DNA from: AP-15 sp963832875
GTDB taxonomy: Bacteria > Pseudomonadota > Alphaproteobacteria > ATCC43930 > CGMCC-115725
Length of the DNA: 64,000 nt
Assembly: GCA_963832875.1 (NCBI GenBank)
Contig: CAWHWB010000007.1
Span: 1 to 64,000, forward strand
Reading direction: 5' to 3'
The translations under genes were made by a program, and so were the position numbers. The notes under the pieces are model-generated. The model did not search any database and was not told where the DNA came from. It worked only from the letters and a program-made list of their open reading frames with translations. This document shows positions 17,496-27,165 of this stretch, in pieces (within the stretch, counting starts at the first letter, position 1; each line of letters opens with the position of its first letter).

Positions 17496-18071
17496 TTAAC
17501 CCTTACCTGTAAGCGGACCGTTCCACACCCTCACAGCTGGTGTGTCGCGGTAATAGCCGAGTACGCATAGCGTACCGGGATCGAGCAGAAAGTGCTGTCC
17601 GGCGCCCGCCGGCAGCCCGATCCAGCGCGCTGCGAGGACCCGCAACACGTGGCCATGCGCGAACACTGCGACATCGCTGTCGGCGGCGCGGGCGCGGACG
17701 ATGACGCGATCCACGCGGACAGCCACTTGCGCGGGTGTCTCACCGCCAGGGCAGCCGTCGCGGAAGATCAGCCAGCCCGGCGCCGTCTCGTGGATCTGCT
17801 TGGGGGTCAGCCCCTCATACGCACCGTAGTTCCACTCGACCAGATCGGGCTCGATGACCGCCGCCGCGCCAAGACCCGCGAGCTCGCAGGTCTCGCGCGC
17901 CCGCTTCATCGGGCTGCAGAGTACTAGGGCGAATGCTTCCCGGGCGAGCGCCGGCCTGATCCGCTCGGCGAGCCGGCGGCCATTCTCGGTCAGCGAGATG
18001 TCGGTTGTCCCGGTGTGCTGGCCGCTCAGGCTCCACGCCGTCTCGCCGTGTCTGATTGCGAAGACGTTCAC
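17496..18071 (-). CDS. Histidine phosphatase family protein (phosphoglycerate mutase-like)
   Basis: 191 residues. GTG 18071 chosen: CGGAGG sits six bases upstream and it starts right before NVFAIRHGETAW, the RHG motif with the phosphorylated His. Other landmarks: GQHTGTTDISLTENGR, LVLCSPMKRARETC, EWNYGAYEGLTPKQI and VAVFAHGHVLRVLAARWIGL (second catalytic His). Substrates range from sugar phosphates to phosphoproteins. Starting 17 bases after the phosphoketolase stop, it is co-transcribed with it; such phosphatases often accompany xfp (inference). Confidence 0.88.
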   Translation of the reverse strand: MNVFAIRHGETAWSLSGQHTGTTDISLTENGRRLAERIRPALAREAFALVLCSPMKRARETCELAGLGAAAVIEPDLVEWNYGAYEGLTPKQIHETAPGWLIFRDGCPGGETPAQVAVRVDRVIVRARAADSDVAVFAHGHVLRVLAARWIGLPAGAGQHFLLDPGTLCVLGYYRDTPAVRVWNGPLTGKG

Positions 18072-18088
18072 GTCCGCCTCCGTCAGAA

Positions 18089-20497
18089 TCAGACGTTGTC
18101 GGCCTCGGTCGATCTGATCCCGGCGGACGCCGCTTCTTGCCCCCACCTCCAGCCAGGTATCTCGGGCATGTCGTCGCCATACCGGGCGATGTACTGCTTG
18201 TGCTCAATGAGTTTGTCGCGGATCGCCTGTTTGGCGTAAGCCGCCCGCGCCGCGAGATTGGGCACCCGGTCGATCACGTCGCTGACGAGGTGGAAGCGGT
18301 CGAGCTCGTTCAACACGCACATATCGAACGGCGTCGTCGTCGTCCCCTCCTCTTTGTAGCCCCGCACATGAATGTTCGGGTGGCCATGGCGTCGGTAGGT
18401 TAGCCGATGAATCAGCCATGGGTAGCCGTGAAAGGCAAAGATGATCGGCTTGTCCGTGGTGAACAGTGCGTCAAAGTCATGATCCGACATGCCATGCGGA
18501 TGTTCGCTTGGGGGTTGCAGCCTCATTAGGTCGACAATGTTGATCACGCGCACCTTCAGCTCCGGGGCGTGTTTTCGAAGTAGGTCGACGGCAGCCAGCG
18601 TCTCCAAGGTCGGCACGTCACCGCAGCAGGCCATCACAACGTCGGGCTCTGTGCCGTGGTCATTGCTGGCCCACTCCCAGATCCCGAGCCCGCCAGTGCA
18701 ATGCTTGACCGCCTCGTCCATCGTCAGCCACTGCGGCGCCGGCTGCTTGCCGGCGACGACGACATTGACGTAGTTGCGGCTGCGCAGACAGTGGTCGGTG
18801 ACCGACAGGAGGCAGTTGGCATCGGGTGGCAGATAGACGCGGACGACTTCCGCTTTCTTGTTGACGACATGGTCGATGAAGCCGGGGTCCTGGTGGCTGA
18901 AGCCGTTGTGGTCCTGCCGCCAGACGTGGCTGGACAGCAGATAATTCAACGAGGCGATGGGCCGCCGCCAGGCAATGTGATTGCACACCTTCAGCCATTT
19001 GGCGTGCTGGTTGAACATCGAATCGATAATGTGGATGAATGCCTCGTAGCATGAGAAAAAGCCGTGCCTGCCGGTCAGCAGATAGCCTTCGAGCCAGCCT
19101 TGGCATTGGTGTTCGCTGAGCACCTCCATGACTCGCCCGTCGGGGGCTAGATGGTCATCAAAAGGCTCGGTTTCGGCAATCCAGGCACGGTTAGTCACCT
19201 CGAGCACGTCCTGCCAACGATTTGAGTTATTCTCGTCGGGGCTGAAGAGCCGTAGATTCCGCGACTCCATATTCATTTTCATGACATCGCTCAGGAACCG
19301 CCCCATGACACGGGTTGATTCGGCCGTAGCTACACCGGGCACGCTCACTTCGACCGCGTAATCACGGAAATTCGGGAGCCGAAGTTCGCGCAATAGCAAG
19401 CCGCCATTGGTGTGGGGATTGGCGCTCATGCGGCGGTCGCCTTGCGGAGAGAGTTCGGCGAGCTCAGGCCGCAGACGGCCGTTGCTGTCGAATAGGTCCT
19501 CAGGCTGATAGCTCTTCATCCACCCTTCGAGGATGTGCACGTGTTCGGGATTCTCGTGCATCTCGCCCATCGGCACCTGGTGCGCGCGCCAGTAGCCCTC
19601 GGTCCGCCGTCCGTCGATCTCTTTCGGACAGGTCCAGCCCTTGGGTGTGCGCAGCACGATCATTGGCCAACGCGGCCGTTCCACGGCCCCGTTTCGGCGC
19701 GCATCCGACTGAATGCGCTGGATCTCGCCGATCACAGTATCCAGGGTGGTCGCCATCAGCTCGTGCATCTTCTCCGGCTCATGCCCCTCGACAAAATAGG
19801 GGGTGTAGCCGTAGCCTCGGAACAGATGGTCCAGCTCCTCGTGGCTGATCCGCGCCAGTACCGTAGGATTGGCGATCTTGTACCCATTGAGGTGGAGGAT
19901 CGGCAGTACCACTCCATCCGTTGCCGGGTTCAGAAACTTGTTGGAATGCCAACTCGTTGCCAGCGCTCCGGTCTCCGCTTCGCCGTCACCGACGACGCAG
20001 GCGACGATCAGCTCGGGGTTGTCAAAGGCTGCTCCATACGCATGTGAGATCGCGTAGCCAAGTTCGCCGCCTTCGTGAATCGAGCCGGGCGTCTCCGGCG
20101 CGACGTGGCTCGGGATCCCGCCGGGAAACGAGAACTGCGTGAAGAGGCGCTTCATGCCCTCTGCGTCGGGCGAAATGTTCGGATAAACTTCGCTGTAGGT
20201 TCCTTCAAGATACGCGTTCGCAACGAGGCCCGGCCCGCCATGCCCGGGGCCGGTGATATAGATCATGCTGAGATCGTGCTTTTTGATCAGCCGATTGAGG
20301 TGAACGTAAACGAAGTTCAGGCCTGGCGTCGTTCCCCAATGGCCGAGAAGCCGCGGCTTGATGTGCTCCTTCGTCAGCGGCGCTTTGAGTAACGGGTTAT
20401 CATAGAGATAGATCTGGCCGACCGAGAGGTAATTGGCGGCCCGCCAGTACGCATCCATCAATCCTCGCTCTTTGTCGGTCAGCGCGTTTGCCATCAT
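18089..20497 (-). CDS. xfp: Phosphoketolase (xylulose 5-phosphate/fructose 6-phosphate)
   Basis: TPP enzyme splitting xylulose-5-P or fructose-6-P into acetyl phosphate plus glyceraldehyde-3-P or erythrose-4-P. 802 residues from ATG 20497 (a second ATG follows at once; AGAGGAG upstream). Signatures: GSIHEGGELGYAISHAYGAA (phosphoketolase signature 1) and VVGDGEAETGALATSWHSNK (signature 2, TPP-binding), plus GPGHGGPG and HQDPGF. Full length, no lesions. Acetyl phosphate would be used by AckA and Pta encoded at 33.7-36.7 kb. The phosphatase follows in the operon. Confidence 0.97.
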   Translation of the reverse strand: MMANALTDKERGLMDAYWRAANYLSVGQIYLYDNPLLKAPLTKEHIKPRLLGHWGTTPGLNFVYVHLNRLIKKHDLSMIYITGPGHGGPGLVANAYLEGTYSEVYPNISPDAEGMKRLFTQFSFPGGIPSHVAPETPGSIHEGGELGYAISHAYGAAFDNPELIVACVVGDGEAETGALATSWHSNKFLNPATDGVVLPILHLNGYKIANPTVLARISHEELDHLFRGYGYTPYFVEGHEPEKMHELMATTLDTVIGEIQRIQSDARRNGAVERPRWPMIVLRTPKGWTCPKEIDGRRTEGYWRAHQVPMGEMHENPEHVHILEGWMKSYQPEDLFDSNGRLRPELAELSPQGDRRMSANPHTNGGLLLRELRLPNFRDYAVEVSVPGVATAESTRVMGRFLSDVMKMNMESRNLRLFSPDENNSNRWQDVLEVTNRAWIAETEPFDDHLAPDGRVMEVLSEHQCQGWLEGYLLTGRHGFFSCYEAFIHIIDSMFNQHAKWLKVCNHIAWRRPIASLNYLLSSHVWRQDHNGFSHQDPGFIDHVVNKKAEVVRVYLPPDANCLLSVTDHCLRSRNYVNVVVAGKQPAPQWLTMDEAVKHCTGGLGIWEWASNDHGTEPDVVMACCGDVPTLETLAAVDLLRKHAPELKVRVINIVDLMRLQPPSEHPHGMSDHDFDALFTTDKPIIFAFHGYPWLIHRLTYRRHGHPNIHVRGYKEEGTTTTPFDMCVLNELDRFHLVSDVIDRVPNLAARAAYAKQAIRDKLIEHKQYIARYGDDMPEIPGWRWGQEAASAGIRSTEADNV

Positions 20498-20624
20498 TGG
20501 CTCCTCTGGATCCCTAGGTTGGCGATTTGCATGCGGCTCGGTGCGCACCTCGCGGATCAGTTGTCCCGCCATTCGCGGCGATGATGGGGACCCTTAAGTC
20601 CATGCGATCACGACCACAGACAGG

Positions 20625-21350
20625 CTAGGAAGGGCAGCCCTCGGGGTACGGGGGTGGGTAGGGCGGATAGCAATGAGCCGGGTAATAGGGCTGCGCGTAA
20701 TAATAGGGGGCGGCCGCCGCCGCGCCGACTACCGCCCCCGCGGCAACACCCGCCGCGACCGCTCCGTACCCGTAATAGGGATACGCGCCGCCGTAGACGT
20801 TGGTATAGGACCCGCCGCGGTAAACGTTGGCCGAATTGCCAACCGCAACGTTGCCGGCGGGGCCCCGCGCCGCGACATTGCCGCCCGCACCGACGGCGAC
20901 ACCGCCACCCGCAGCTCCGCGGACAGCAGCCCCGCCGCCAGGACCGACCGCGGCGGCGCGACCGGACGGCCCGCGTACGGCCGCACCCCCGCCCGCCCCG
21001 ACTGCAGCGCCACCGCCCAAGGGACCGCGCACCGCGCTGCCGCCGCTGGGCCCGCGCGCGACCCCGCCTCCCATCGGTCCGCGAACCGCACCGCCTCCGC
21101 CCGGGCCACGGATGCCGCCGACACCACCGCCGCCGCGATAGAGCCCACCTCCACCGCCACCAAACCCGCCGGCCCGCGCGCCGCCTCCGAAACTTCCGGC
21201 TCGGCCGCCGCCGCCCGAGAATCCTCCGGCCCGGCCGCCGCCGCCCCGACCACCGCCGCCCCGACCGCCGCCACCGCGAAACGCGAATGCCTCCAGCGAC
21301 AGGGCGGTGACCAGCAGCAAACTCAAGCAGATAAGGAGTACCCGTCGCAT
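20625..21350 (-). CDS. Glycine-rich secreted protein
   Basis: 241 residues, ATG 21350, signal peptide MRRVLLICLSLLLVTALSLE. The mature chain is dominated by glycine repeats (blocks of GGGGRGG, then repeats of the pattern G-G-A-V-R-G-P), followed by YYGYGAVAAGVAAG and a C-terminus with PYYYAQPYYPAHCYPPYPPP ending GCPS. Low complexity, so any function guess is weak: an extracellular or wall-associated scaffold is typical for such proteins. It follows DUF2092 by 14 bases. The same pair, decayed, is at 7.9-8.9 kb, indicating a two-gene module. Confidence 0.75.
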   Translation of the reverse strand: MRRVLLICLSLLLVTALSLEAFAFRGGGGRGGGGRGGGGRAGGFSGGGGRAGSFGGGARAGGFGGGGGGLYRGGGGVGGIRGPGGGGAVRGPMGGGVARGPSGGSAVRGPLGGGAAVGAGGGAAVRGPSGRAAAVGPGGGAAVRGAAGGGVAVGAGGNVAARGPAGNVAVGNSANVYRGGSYTNVYGGAYPYYGYGAVAAGVAAGAVVGAAAAAPYYYAQPYYPAHCYPPYPPPYPEGCPS

Positions 21351-21364
21351 TGCCGCGCTCCCGC

Positions 21365-22162
21365 CTACTTTGGAGCCGTCGAGGGCCCGCTCGCTTTCAA
21401 TTCGACTTCGGTCACTCCGGCCGGGGGCCGGAAGACGAATGCACTCGCGGGCGTGTTGATCGAAAAATCCCAATCGAACAAATCGGCGACAAAGATCGGT
21501 CGGCCCGGCAACTCGCGGTAGGTCACAACAAACCGCCGCGGCAACGCTCGCTCGTTGTCTTCGAGCCAGAGTTCGACATCCAAATCGTCGGCCGCCTGTT
21601 CAAAGAAAAAATGGCGGCAGCGGACCCCGTCGATCAGCGCCGTTCCGACTTGGCCGCCCGATGTAAACCCGGAGGTCACCGCCTGTTCCGGGTTGTCGTC
21701 GAGCAGATCGGCGAGCGGATAATCGGTTCCGGTACGCGCTTGGAGCGTATTGAGCGCGTTCTCGATATCGCCGGTAATTGGAAGGCTCACATATTGCTTT
21801 GCCTCGACCGCGTAGAGGATCAGGTTTTTTCCATCGTAGAGGACCTCGATCGAGCCATCATCGCCGGTGACATTGACCAATAAGTGATCGGGCCGGCGAT
21901 ATATCGTCTTGGTGGTGTGCTCGATGTGCAGAAGTTCGCCGTTCGGGCCGACATATGATCGCAACGTTCGGGCGCGGTACGAAAACTGCTTTGCCGAAAG
22001 CGTCTTTCCCATCCGCCCCAGCGCGTCTCGGGCTTCGGGGCTGATTGCCGCCGGCAGCGCGAGCTCCGCTTGAGCCGCAGGCATCAGGCCGGGAGCCAGG
22101 CCGGGAAGGCCGATGGCGAGCACCACCAGAAGGCTGGTGTTCAGGAAGTTCCGAAGTAACAT
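21365..22162 (-). CDS. DUF2092 periplasmic protein
   Basis: 265 residues with a signal peptide ending near AAQAEL. Fold resembles LolA/LolB-type lipoprotein carriers: conserved blocks ARDALGRMGKTLSAKQFSYR, RRPDHLLVNVTGDDGS, LYDGKNLILYAVEAKQYVSL, GVRCRHFFFEQAADDLDVEL and RRFVVTYRELPGRPIFVADL. Role unproven; a carrier for lipids or the neighbouring glycine-rich protein is possible (inference). Intact copy of the pseudogene at 7893-8595. Confidence 0.85.
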   Translation of the reverse strand: MLLRNFLNTSLLVVLAIGLPGLAPGLMPAAQAELALPAAISPEARDALGRMGKTLSAKQFSYRARTLRSYVGPNGELLHIEHTTKTIYRRPDHLLVNVTGDDGSIEVLYDGKNLILYAVEAKQYVSLPITGDIENALNTLQARTGTDYPLADLLDDNPEQAVTSGFTSGGQVGTALIDGVRCRHFFFEQAADDLDVELWLEDNERALPRRFVVTYRELPGRPIFVADLFDWDFSINTPASAFVFRPPAGVTEVELKASGPSTAPK

Positions 22163-22270
22163 CGCCGCCTCCTACTCCCATCGCCACGACCACGAGGGCG
22201 TGACCGGCCTGCTTCGGTCTCTGCTCCGTCAAGTATTCTCACCGAAATTGGAGCGGCGAGAGGCAGAGCG

Positions 22271-22375
22271 TCATAGCAAAATTAGATACACCAGCAGGGC
22301 AAGCACGCCCACAAACCAGGCCGAGCGCTTATTGCTGCTCAACAGGAACGTTGCCAGCGTCGAAATCAGAACCAT
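22271..22375 (-). CDS. Very small membrane protein downstream of RND pump
   Basis: 34 residues, nearly all hydrophobic: MVLISTLATFLLSSNKRSAW followed by FVGVLALLVYLILL. One or two transmembrane helices around a short polar turn. It starts 22 bases after the RND permease stop on the same strand. A tiny protein of similar sequence commonly follows this type of RND permease in alphaproteobacteria, recalled from family knowledge; it may be an accessory subunit like AcrZ (inference). Ribosome site is weak, which suggests coupling or readthrough re-initiation. Confidence 0.5.
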   Translation of the reverse strand: MVLISTLATFLLSSNKRSAWFVGVLALLVYLILL

Positions 22376-22396
22376 AACAACTGCATCGGACCATTC

Positions 22397-25300
22397 TCAA
22401 AGTACCAGAGCCTTTGCCCGTTCCGGTATCTTCTCTCTTTCTTTCGCCGGCTCTTTGATACGGAACCACGCGACGTAGAGCGCGGGCAAGAACAGCAGGG
22501 TCAGCAGCGTCGCAACAAACAGGCCGCCGATGATCGCGTAGGCCATCGCTCCCCAGAAAATCTCTGGTGCGATCGGGATCATGCCGAGCGAGGCCGCGGC
22601 GGCGGTCAGCACGATCGGGCGCAAGCGGTGGGTCGTCGCGTCGACGACGGCATCCCACGGGTGCAAGCCTTTGGCGATATCCATGTCGATCTGATCGATC
22701 AGGATTACCGAGTTCCTGATGATCATGCCGCTCAACGCGATGATCCCAAGGATCGCGACAAAGCCCATCGGCGTACCAGTCGACAACAGGGCCGCGACGA
22801 CGCCGATCAATCCCAACGGTGCGACGCTGATCACCAGAAACATCTTCTGGAAGCTATGCAATTGCACCATCAAGATGATCAGCATCAACATGATCATCGC
22901 CGGAAAGACGGCGACGATCGAGCTGAGCCCCTTGGCGCTCTCCTCGATCGTGCCCCCGGCTTCGATCGTGTAGCCCTCCGGTAATTTTTGCGCCAACTGG
23001 GCGATCGCGGGCGCCAACTCCTTGTTGACCGTCTTGGCCTCGATACCGGGTACGACATCAGCCTGGACGGTGATCGTCGGCAGCAGATTGCGCCGCCAGA
23101 TCACCGGCGGCTCCAGTTCATACTGGATGCTCGCGACCTGGCTGAGCGGGATCGTCTGCCCGTTGTCGAGCGCAACTTGCAGATTTCTCAGAGTCTGCAC
23201 CGAGGTACGTTGTTGCTCGGCGGCCCGAACCGTCAGATCGGTCAGATAGATCGAATCGCGGACCTGCGTGACCACCATGCCGCTGGTGACGGCGTTGAGC
23301 GCCTCGGCGAGGGACTTGGAACTGATTCCGAGCTGACGGACGCGATCCTGATCGACCTGCACCCGAAGACTCTTCATCGGCTCGTTCCAGTCGAAGTTGA
23401 CGAGCCGCGTATTCGGGTTTTGGCCGATCGTCTGGGCAACCAGGAACGCAGCGTCGCGGGCGCCTTCCGCGGTCGGGCCGCTGACGCGGTACTGCAATGG
23501 CCAACCAACGGGAGGTCCCAGCTCCAATGGGTAAATCCTCGTGTTGAGGCTGGCGAATTCGGTATCGAGCGCCTTTTGCAAGCGCGCCCGAACGATTTCG
23601 CGGTCCTTGATCCCGTTGGTGACAATCACCGCCTGTGCGAAATAGTCGTTCGCCAGCTGCACGTTCAACGGCAGATAAAACCGAACTGCCCCCTGCCCGA
23701 CATAGAGGCTGTAGCGATCTATGTTCGGGTCGCCTTTGAGCAGCGCCTCGAACCGCTCGGCTTCGCGTTCAGTCGCGTAAATCGACGAGTCTTGCGGAAG
23801 GGTAAGATCGACGACCAGCTCCGGCCGGTCGGAGGGTGGGAAGAATTGCTGCTGGATAAACCCGTAGCCGTACAGCGAAGCGGCAAATAACCCGACCGTC
23901 ACGGCGATCACGAGCCAGCGGGCGCGCATGCAGAAGAGGAGGGCGACGCGAAACAGCCGCATAACTCGGCCAGGTCCGGCATGGCCGCCCCCATGCGACT
24001 TCATCGTCTTCGGTAGGATTGTCACACCGATCACCGGGGCGAACAGCACGGCGACGATCCAAGACGCCAACAGCGCGACGGCGATGACCGCGAACAGCGA
24101 ATAGCAATATTCGCCGACGCCGCTCTTGGCGAAGCCGATGGGCACAAAACCCGCGACGGTGACGAGCGTTCCGGTCAGCATCGGAAATGCCGTCGTCACC
24201 CAGGCGTGGGTCGCCGAATGCTCGCGGTCAACCCCTTGCTCGAGTTGGCTGACCATCATCTCGATCGTGATCATCGCGTCATCGACGAGGAGCCCGAGCG
24301 CAATGATCAGCGCGCCGAGCGAGATGCGCTGCAGGCTGATGCCGGTGTGCTCCATGTAAACAAAGACCATGCCGAGCACGAGCGGGATCGAGCAGGCGAC
24401 GACCACTCCGGCGCGCAGGCCGAGGCTCAGGAAACTGACACCCAGGACGATCGCAATCGCTTCCCACAGCGCCTTGGTGAAGCCGCCGACCGCCTCCTCG
24501 ACCACCACCGGCTGGTCAGCGACGAGGTGCGCCTCGATGCCGACCGGCAAGTTGGCGACGATCTGCTCCATCTTGTGCGCCACCGCCTCTCCAAAGACGA
24601 GGTTGTTGCCGCCTTGAGCCATGGAGATTGCGAGACCGATGGCGGGGTCGCCGTCGAATCGAAACATCGGTTGCGGCGGGTCGGCATAGCCCTTCTTGAT
24701 TGTCGCTACATCGGCGAGACGGAAGAACTTGCCGTTGGCGTAAAGATTGATGCGCTTCAGATCGTCGACTGAGTTGAATGCTCCGGAGACGCGGATCGCG
24801 TATTTTTCGAGGCCCGTCTGGACGACGCCGGAAGGCGTGACCGCGTTTTGCTCCTGCAGGCTCGAGATCACCTGGTCGCGGCTGACACCCAGCCCGGCGA
24901 GCTGATGGGTGTCAAATTCGAGATAGAATTTCTGGTCCTGGGCTCCGATCAGCTGCGCCTTCGCGGCATTCTTAACGGTCAATATCTGGGTGCGAATGTT
25001 CTCGACATAATCGCGCAGCTCGCGGTGCGTGAACCCATCGGCCGTAAACGCATAGATGATCCCGAAAACGTCGCCAAATTCATCATTGAAATAGGGCCCT
25101 AGAACGCCCTGCGGAAGCTTGTCCCTTATATCGGCGACCTTCTTGCGAACCTGGTACCAGATATCGGGGATCGCCTCTTTTGGCGTGTTGTCCAAAATAT
25201 TGACGTAGATCGTCGAGGCGCCGGCTTTGGTTTCGCTCTTGAGGTAATAGAGTGACGGCGTTTCCTGTAGTTTCTTTTCGATCCGGTCGGTGATCTGCAG

Positions 25301-25489
25301 CATCGTGTCGTCGATCGTCGCGCCCGGCCAGTAGGTCTGAACGACCATCGTTTTGATAGAAAAGGACGGGTCTTCCTCGCGCCCGAGCTGTCGATACGAA
25401 AGGACGCCAGCAACGACAAACAACAGCATAAAAAACCAGACAAAGGAACGATGCTTGATCGCCCATTCGGAGAGATTGAAACCGTTCAT
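22397..25489 (-). CDS. RND efflux permease (inner-membrane pump)
   Basis: 1030 residues, twelve membrane helices and two large periplasmic loops, as expected of AcrB-like proton-driven pumps. Starts MNGFNLSEWAIKHRSFVWFF, the usual first helix. TM4 has GLLVDDAMITIEMMVSQLEQ with the paired Asp of the proton relay, and the second half has GIIALSGMIIRNSVILIDQI. Loop features YNDEFGDV-type region and PSGVVQTG are of the heavy-metal/multidrug MexF-like kind; substrate not predictable. The start overlaps the adaptor stop by four bases (ATGA). An outer-membrane channel gene is not present nearby. Confidence 0.95.
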   Translation of the reverse strand: MNGFNLSEWAIKHRSFVWFFMLLFVVAGVLSYRQLGREEDPSFSIKTMVVQTYWPGATIDDTMLQITDRIEKKLQETPSLYYLKSETKAGASTIYVNILDNTPKEAIPDIWYQVRKKVADIRDKLPQGVLGPYFNDEFGDVFGIIYAFTADGFTHRELRDYVENIRTQILTVKNAAKAQLIGAQDQKFYLEFDTHQLAGLGVSRDQVISSLQEQNAVTPSGVVQTGLEKYAIRVSGAFNSVDDLKRINLYANGKFFRLADVATIKKGYADPPQPMFRFDGDPAIGLAISMAQGGNNLVFGEAVAHKMEQIVANLPVGIEAHLVADQPVVVEEAVGGFTKALWEAIAIVLGVSFLSLGLRAGVVVACSIPLVLGMVFVYMEHTGISLQRISLGALIIALGLLVDDAMITIEMMVSQLEQGVDREHSATHAWVTTAFPMLTGTLVTVAGFVPIGFAKSGVGEYCYSLFAVIAVALLASWIVAVLFAPVIGVTILPKTMKSHGGGHAGPGRVMRLFRVALLFCMRARWLVIAVTVGLFAASLYGYGFIQQQFFPPSDRPELVVDLTLPQDSSIYATEREAERFEALLKGDPNIDRYSLYVGQGAVRFYLPLNVQLANDYFAQAVIVTNGIKDREIVRARLQKALDTEFASLNTRIYPLELGPPVGWPLQYRVSGPTAEGARDAAFLVAQTIGQNPNTRLVNFDWNEPMKSLRVQVDQDRVRQLGISSKSLAEALNAVTSGMVVTQVRDSIYLTDLTVRAAEQQRTSVQTLRNLQVALDNGQTIPLSQVASIQYELEPPVIWRRNLLPTITVQADVVPGIEAKTVNKELAPAIAQLAQKLPEGYTIEAGGTIEESAKGLSSIVAVFPAMIMLMLIILMVQLHSFQKMFLVISVAPLGLIGVVAALLSTGTPMGFVAILGIIALSGMIIRNSVILIDQIDMDIAKGLHPWDAVVDATTHRLRPIVLTAAAASLGMIPIAPEIFWGAMAYAIIGGLFVATLLTLLFLPALYVAWFRIKEPAKEREKIPERAKALVL

Positions 25490-26613
25490 TGCGCGGCGCT
25501 CGCCTGCAAGATGCGGACTTTCTGGCCGGGAAGGAGTTTTTGCACTCCCGCGGTGACCACCACATCGCCTTGCGCCAATCCGCTACTGACGACGATCGCA
25601 TCGCCTTGATAGCGCTGCACGGTGACCGTTTTCAGCTGCACCGTACCGTCCCTGTCGACGAGCCAGACTGCCGGTTTTCGATCCTTTTGAAAGAGCGCAC
25701 TTCCCGGAAGGGCCACAATTCGACCTTGACCCACGGTCACGGTACCGATGACGTTGGCACCGAGCCGCATCTGTTGTGGCGCAAAAGGCAGCGAGACACG
25801 GACCGTGTAGGTGCGAGTCGCTGGGTCTGCCTGCGGCGACACGTAGCGAACTTTGCCAACTGTTTTTATCTCTGGGTTGCTGACGAGGTCGACTTCTATG
25901 GCCGAGTTGTTGGGAGGGTTTTTGAACGTACCCTCGGCGATGTTGAATACCGCCTCGCGCTCGCCGGGCCGCGCCAGGCGGACGACCATCTGCCCGGCTC
26001 CGACGACCTGCCCCGCATCCGCTCCGACAGCTGTGATAACCCCGTCATAATCTGCCTTCAGCTCGGTATAGCCGAGATTTTCGCTCGCCTGGACCTGGCG
26101 GGCGCGCGCCGCATCGCGTTGCGCCTGTGCGGTCTTGAGGGTCTTCAGGGCTTGATCATACTTGACCTGGGTCGTGTGGCCGTTTTTCAACAGCTCGCGT
26201 TGACGATATTCCTGCGCCTGACTCCGCGTCACCTCAGCTTCTGCTGCCGCAACTTCGGATTTAGCGACCTCCAAGTCCTGACGATATTGCTGCGGGTCGA
26301 GCCTGGCGAGCATATCGCCACTGTGCACCTCGGTCCCCACGTCAACCGGGCGTTCGAGAATCTTACCGTTGACGCGAAAGCCGATATCGGCCTGATAGCG
26401 CGGCTGTATTTCGCCGGTCAGCGATACCTTCTCCCCGCCTTCGTGCATTTCTACGGTCAAGGTGCGCACCGGTCGTATCACTAGAGCTGCGGCTGTCTCC
26501 TCCTTTCGGCACGCCGTTAGAACCAGCAGCAGAACGAGAATGCTTGTCGCTCCCATGGCAAAGAGCGGCCAGAGCGGCGACATTACGTCCGACAGGCTTG
26601 TTCCATTCTGCAT
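25486..26613 (-). CDS. RND periplasmic adaptor (membrane fusion) lipoprotein
   Basis: 375 residues, ATG 26613. An N-terminal hydrophobic stretch ends with a lipobox LTAC followed by RKEE, so it is a lipid-anchored HlyD/AcrA-type adaptor. Order: beta-barrel/lipoyl start with GEIQPRYQADIGFRVNGKIL, a long coiled-coil hairpin (EVAAAEAEVTRSQAQEYRQR and TLKTAQAQRDAARARQVQAS), lipoyl half ELKADYDGVITAVGADAGQV, then the barrel with GKVRYVSPQADPATRTYTVR. Operon with the permease by ATGA overlap. An FNR/FixK-like box at 26684-26697 lies where it could activate the promoter. Confidence 0.93.
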   Translation of the reverse strand: MQNGTSLSDVMSPLWPLFAMGATSILVLLLVLTACRKEETAAALVIRPVRTLTVEMHEGGEKVSLTGEIQPRYQADIGFRVNGKILERPVDVGTEVHSGDMLARLDPQQYRQDLEVAKSEVAAAEAEVTRSQAQEYRQRELLKNGHTTQVKYDQALKTLKTAQAQRDAARARQVQASENLGYTELKADYDGVITAVGADAGQVVGAGQMVVRLARPGEREAVFNIAEGTFKNPPNNSAIEVDLVSNPEIKTVGKVRYVSPQADPATRTYTVRVSLPFAPQQMRLGANVIGTVTVGQGRIVALPGSALFQKDRKPAVWLVDRDGTVQLKTVTVQRYQGDAIVVSSGLAQGDVVVTAGVQKLLPGQKVRILQASAAQ

Positions 26614-26683
26614 CGGCGGATCACCAAATTTTGATTGGCTCTAGCGCAGCGTCGCGATAGTGCGGCGGGTTGAAACCCCCGGC

Positions 26684-26697
26684 ATTGATCCAGGTCA
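26684..26697 (-). promoter_or_regulatory. FNR/FixK-like operator upstream of RND operon
   Basis: On the minus strand TGACCTGGATCAAT-type sequence, matching the FNR/FixK consensus TTGAT-N4-ATCAA with about one mismatch. Centred about 78 bases upstream of the adaptor ATG; a -41.5 position would put transcription start near 26649, leaving a normal leader. Prediction from pattern only. Confidence 0.45.
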
Positions 26698-26750
26698 TCT
26701 CGGTTTGCTAATTGCCGAAGGTCGGCGTGGCTATGCAGAAATTGGGGAAG

Positions 26751-27010
26751 TCAGAAGGCGGTAAATCGGACGCGCGGAGGACGTTGGAGAGTGGTTGAGG
26801 GTGTTTCGCCGAATGTCGTCTCGTAGGTTTCGGCGAAGTGCTCGAATGCCGCGAAACCGAAGCGGTCAGCGATTTCTGCGACATGTACTGAATCGGGATC
26901 GGCGTCCCGAAGCGCCGTGCGAAGTGCCCGCAACCGACGCAGCAGTCTTTTCCTCTTTGTTGCAAGCCGAAACTGGAAGATCGGAACGAAAGCGACAGCT
27001 GCCCCCAGTG
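26751..27010 (-). pseudogene. AraC-family regulator remnant (C-terminal helix-turn-helix)
   Basis: The end of an AraC DNA-binding domain: LRRLRALRTALRDAD, VHVAEIADRFGFAAFEHFAE, then TYETTFGETPSTTLQRPP and a stop at 26751. It resembles the final segments of the two complete AraC proteins at 29.2-31.3 kb (LRRLREVRNALLHAD, DLADIAHRFGF). The first helix-turn-helix and the sensory part are missing or scrambled upstream of about 26990. Likely a third member of a local duplication, now dead. Confidence 0.6.
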
Positions 27011-27165
27011 AAACGGCAGAAATTGCGCTGCTGAGCTGTGTTTCGCAGATCCTAATCGATTGAGCATGGCACCCAAGCCTGTATAGGTTCTTCCAGTAAT
27101 CGACCACCGGCGCGTGATGAATCCAGAGCGGTAGCCGGGTTTTTGCACGCGGATTTCATCGTCGA

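Noticed and set aside
20654..21521. Long open frames on the plus strand opposite the glycine-rich gene, rich in Arg/Pro/Ala
   Set aside because: They are the antisense reading of GC-rich glycine repeats with no start signal or family; the minus-strand gene has a signal peptide and a ribosome site.
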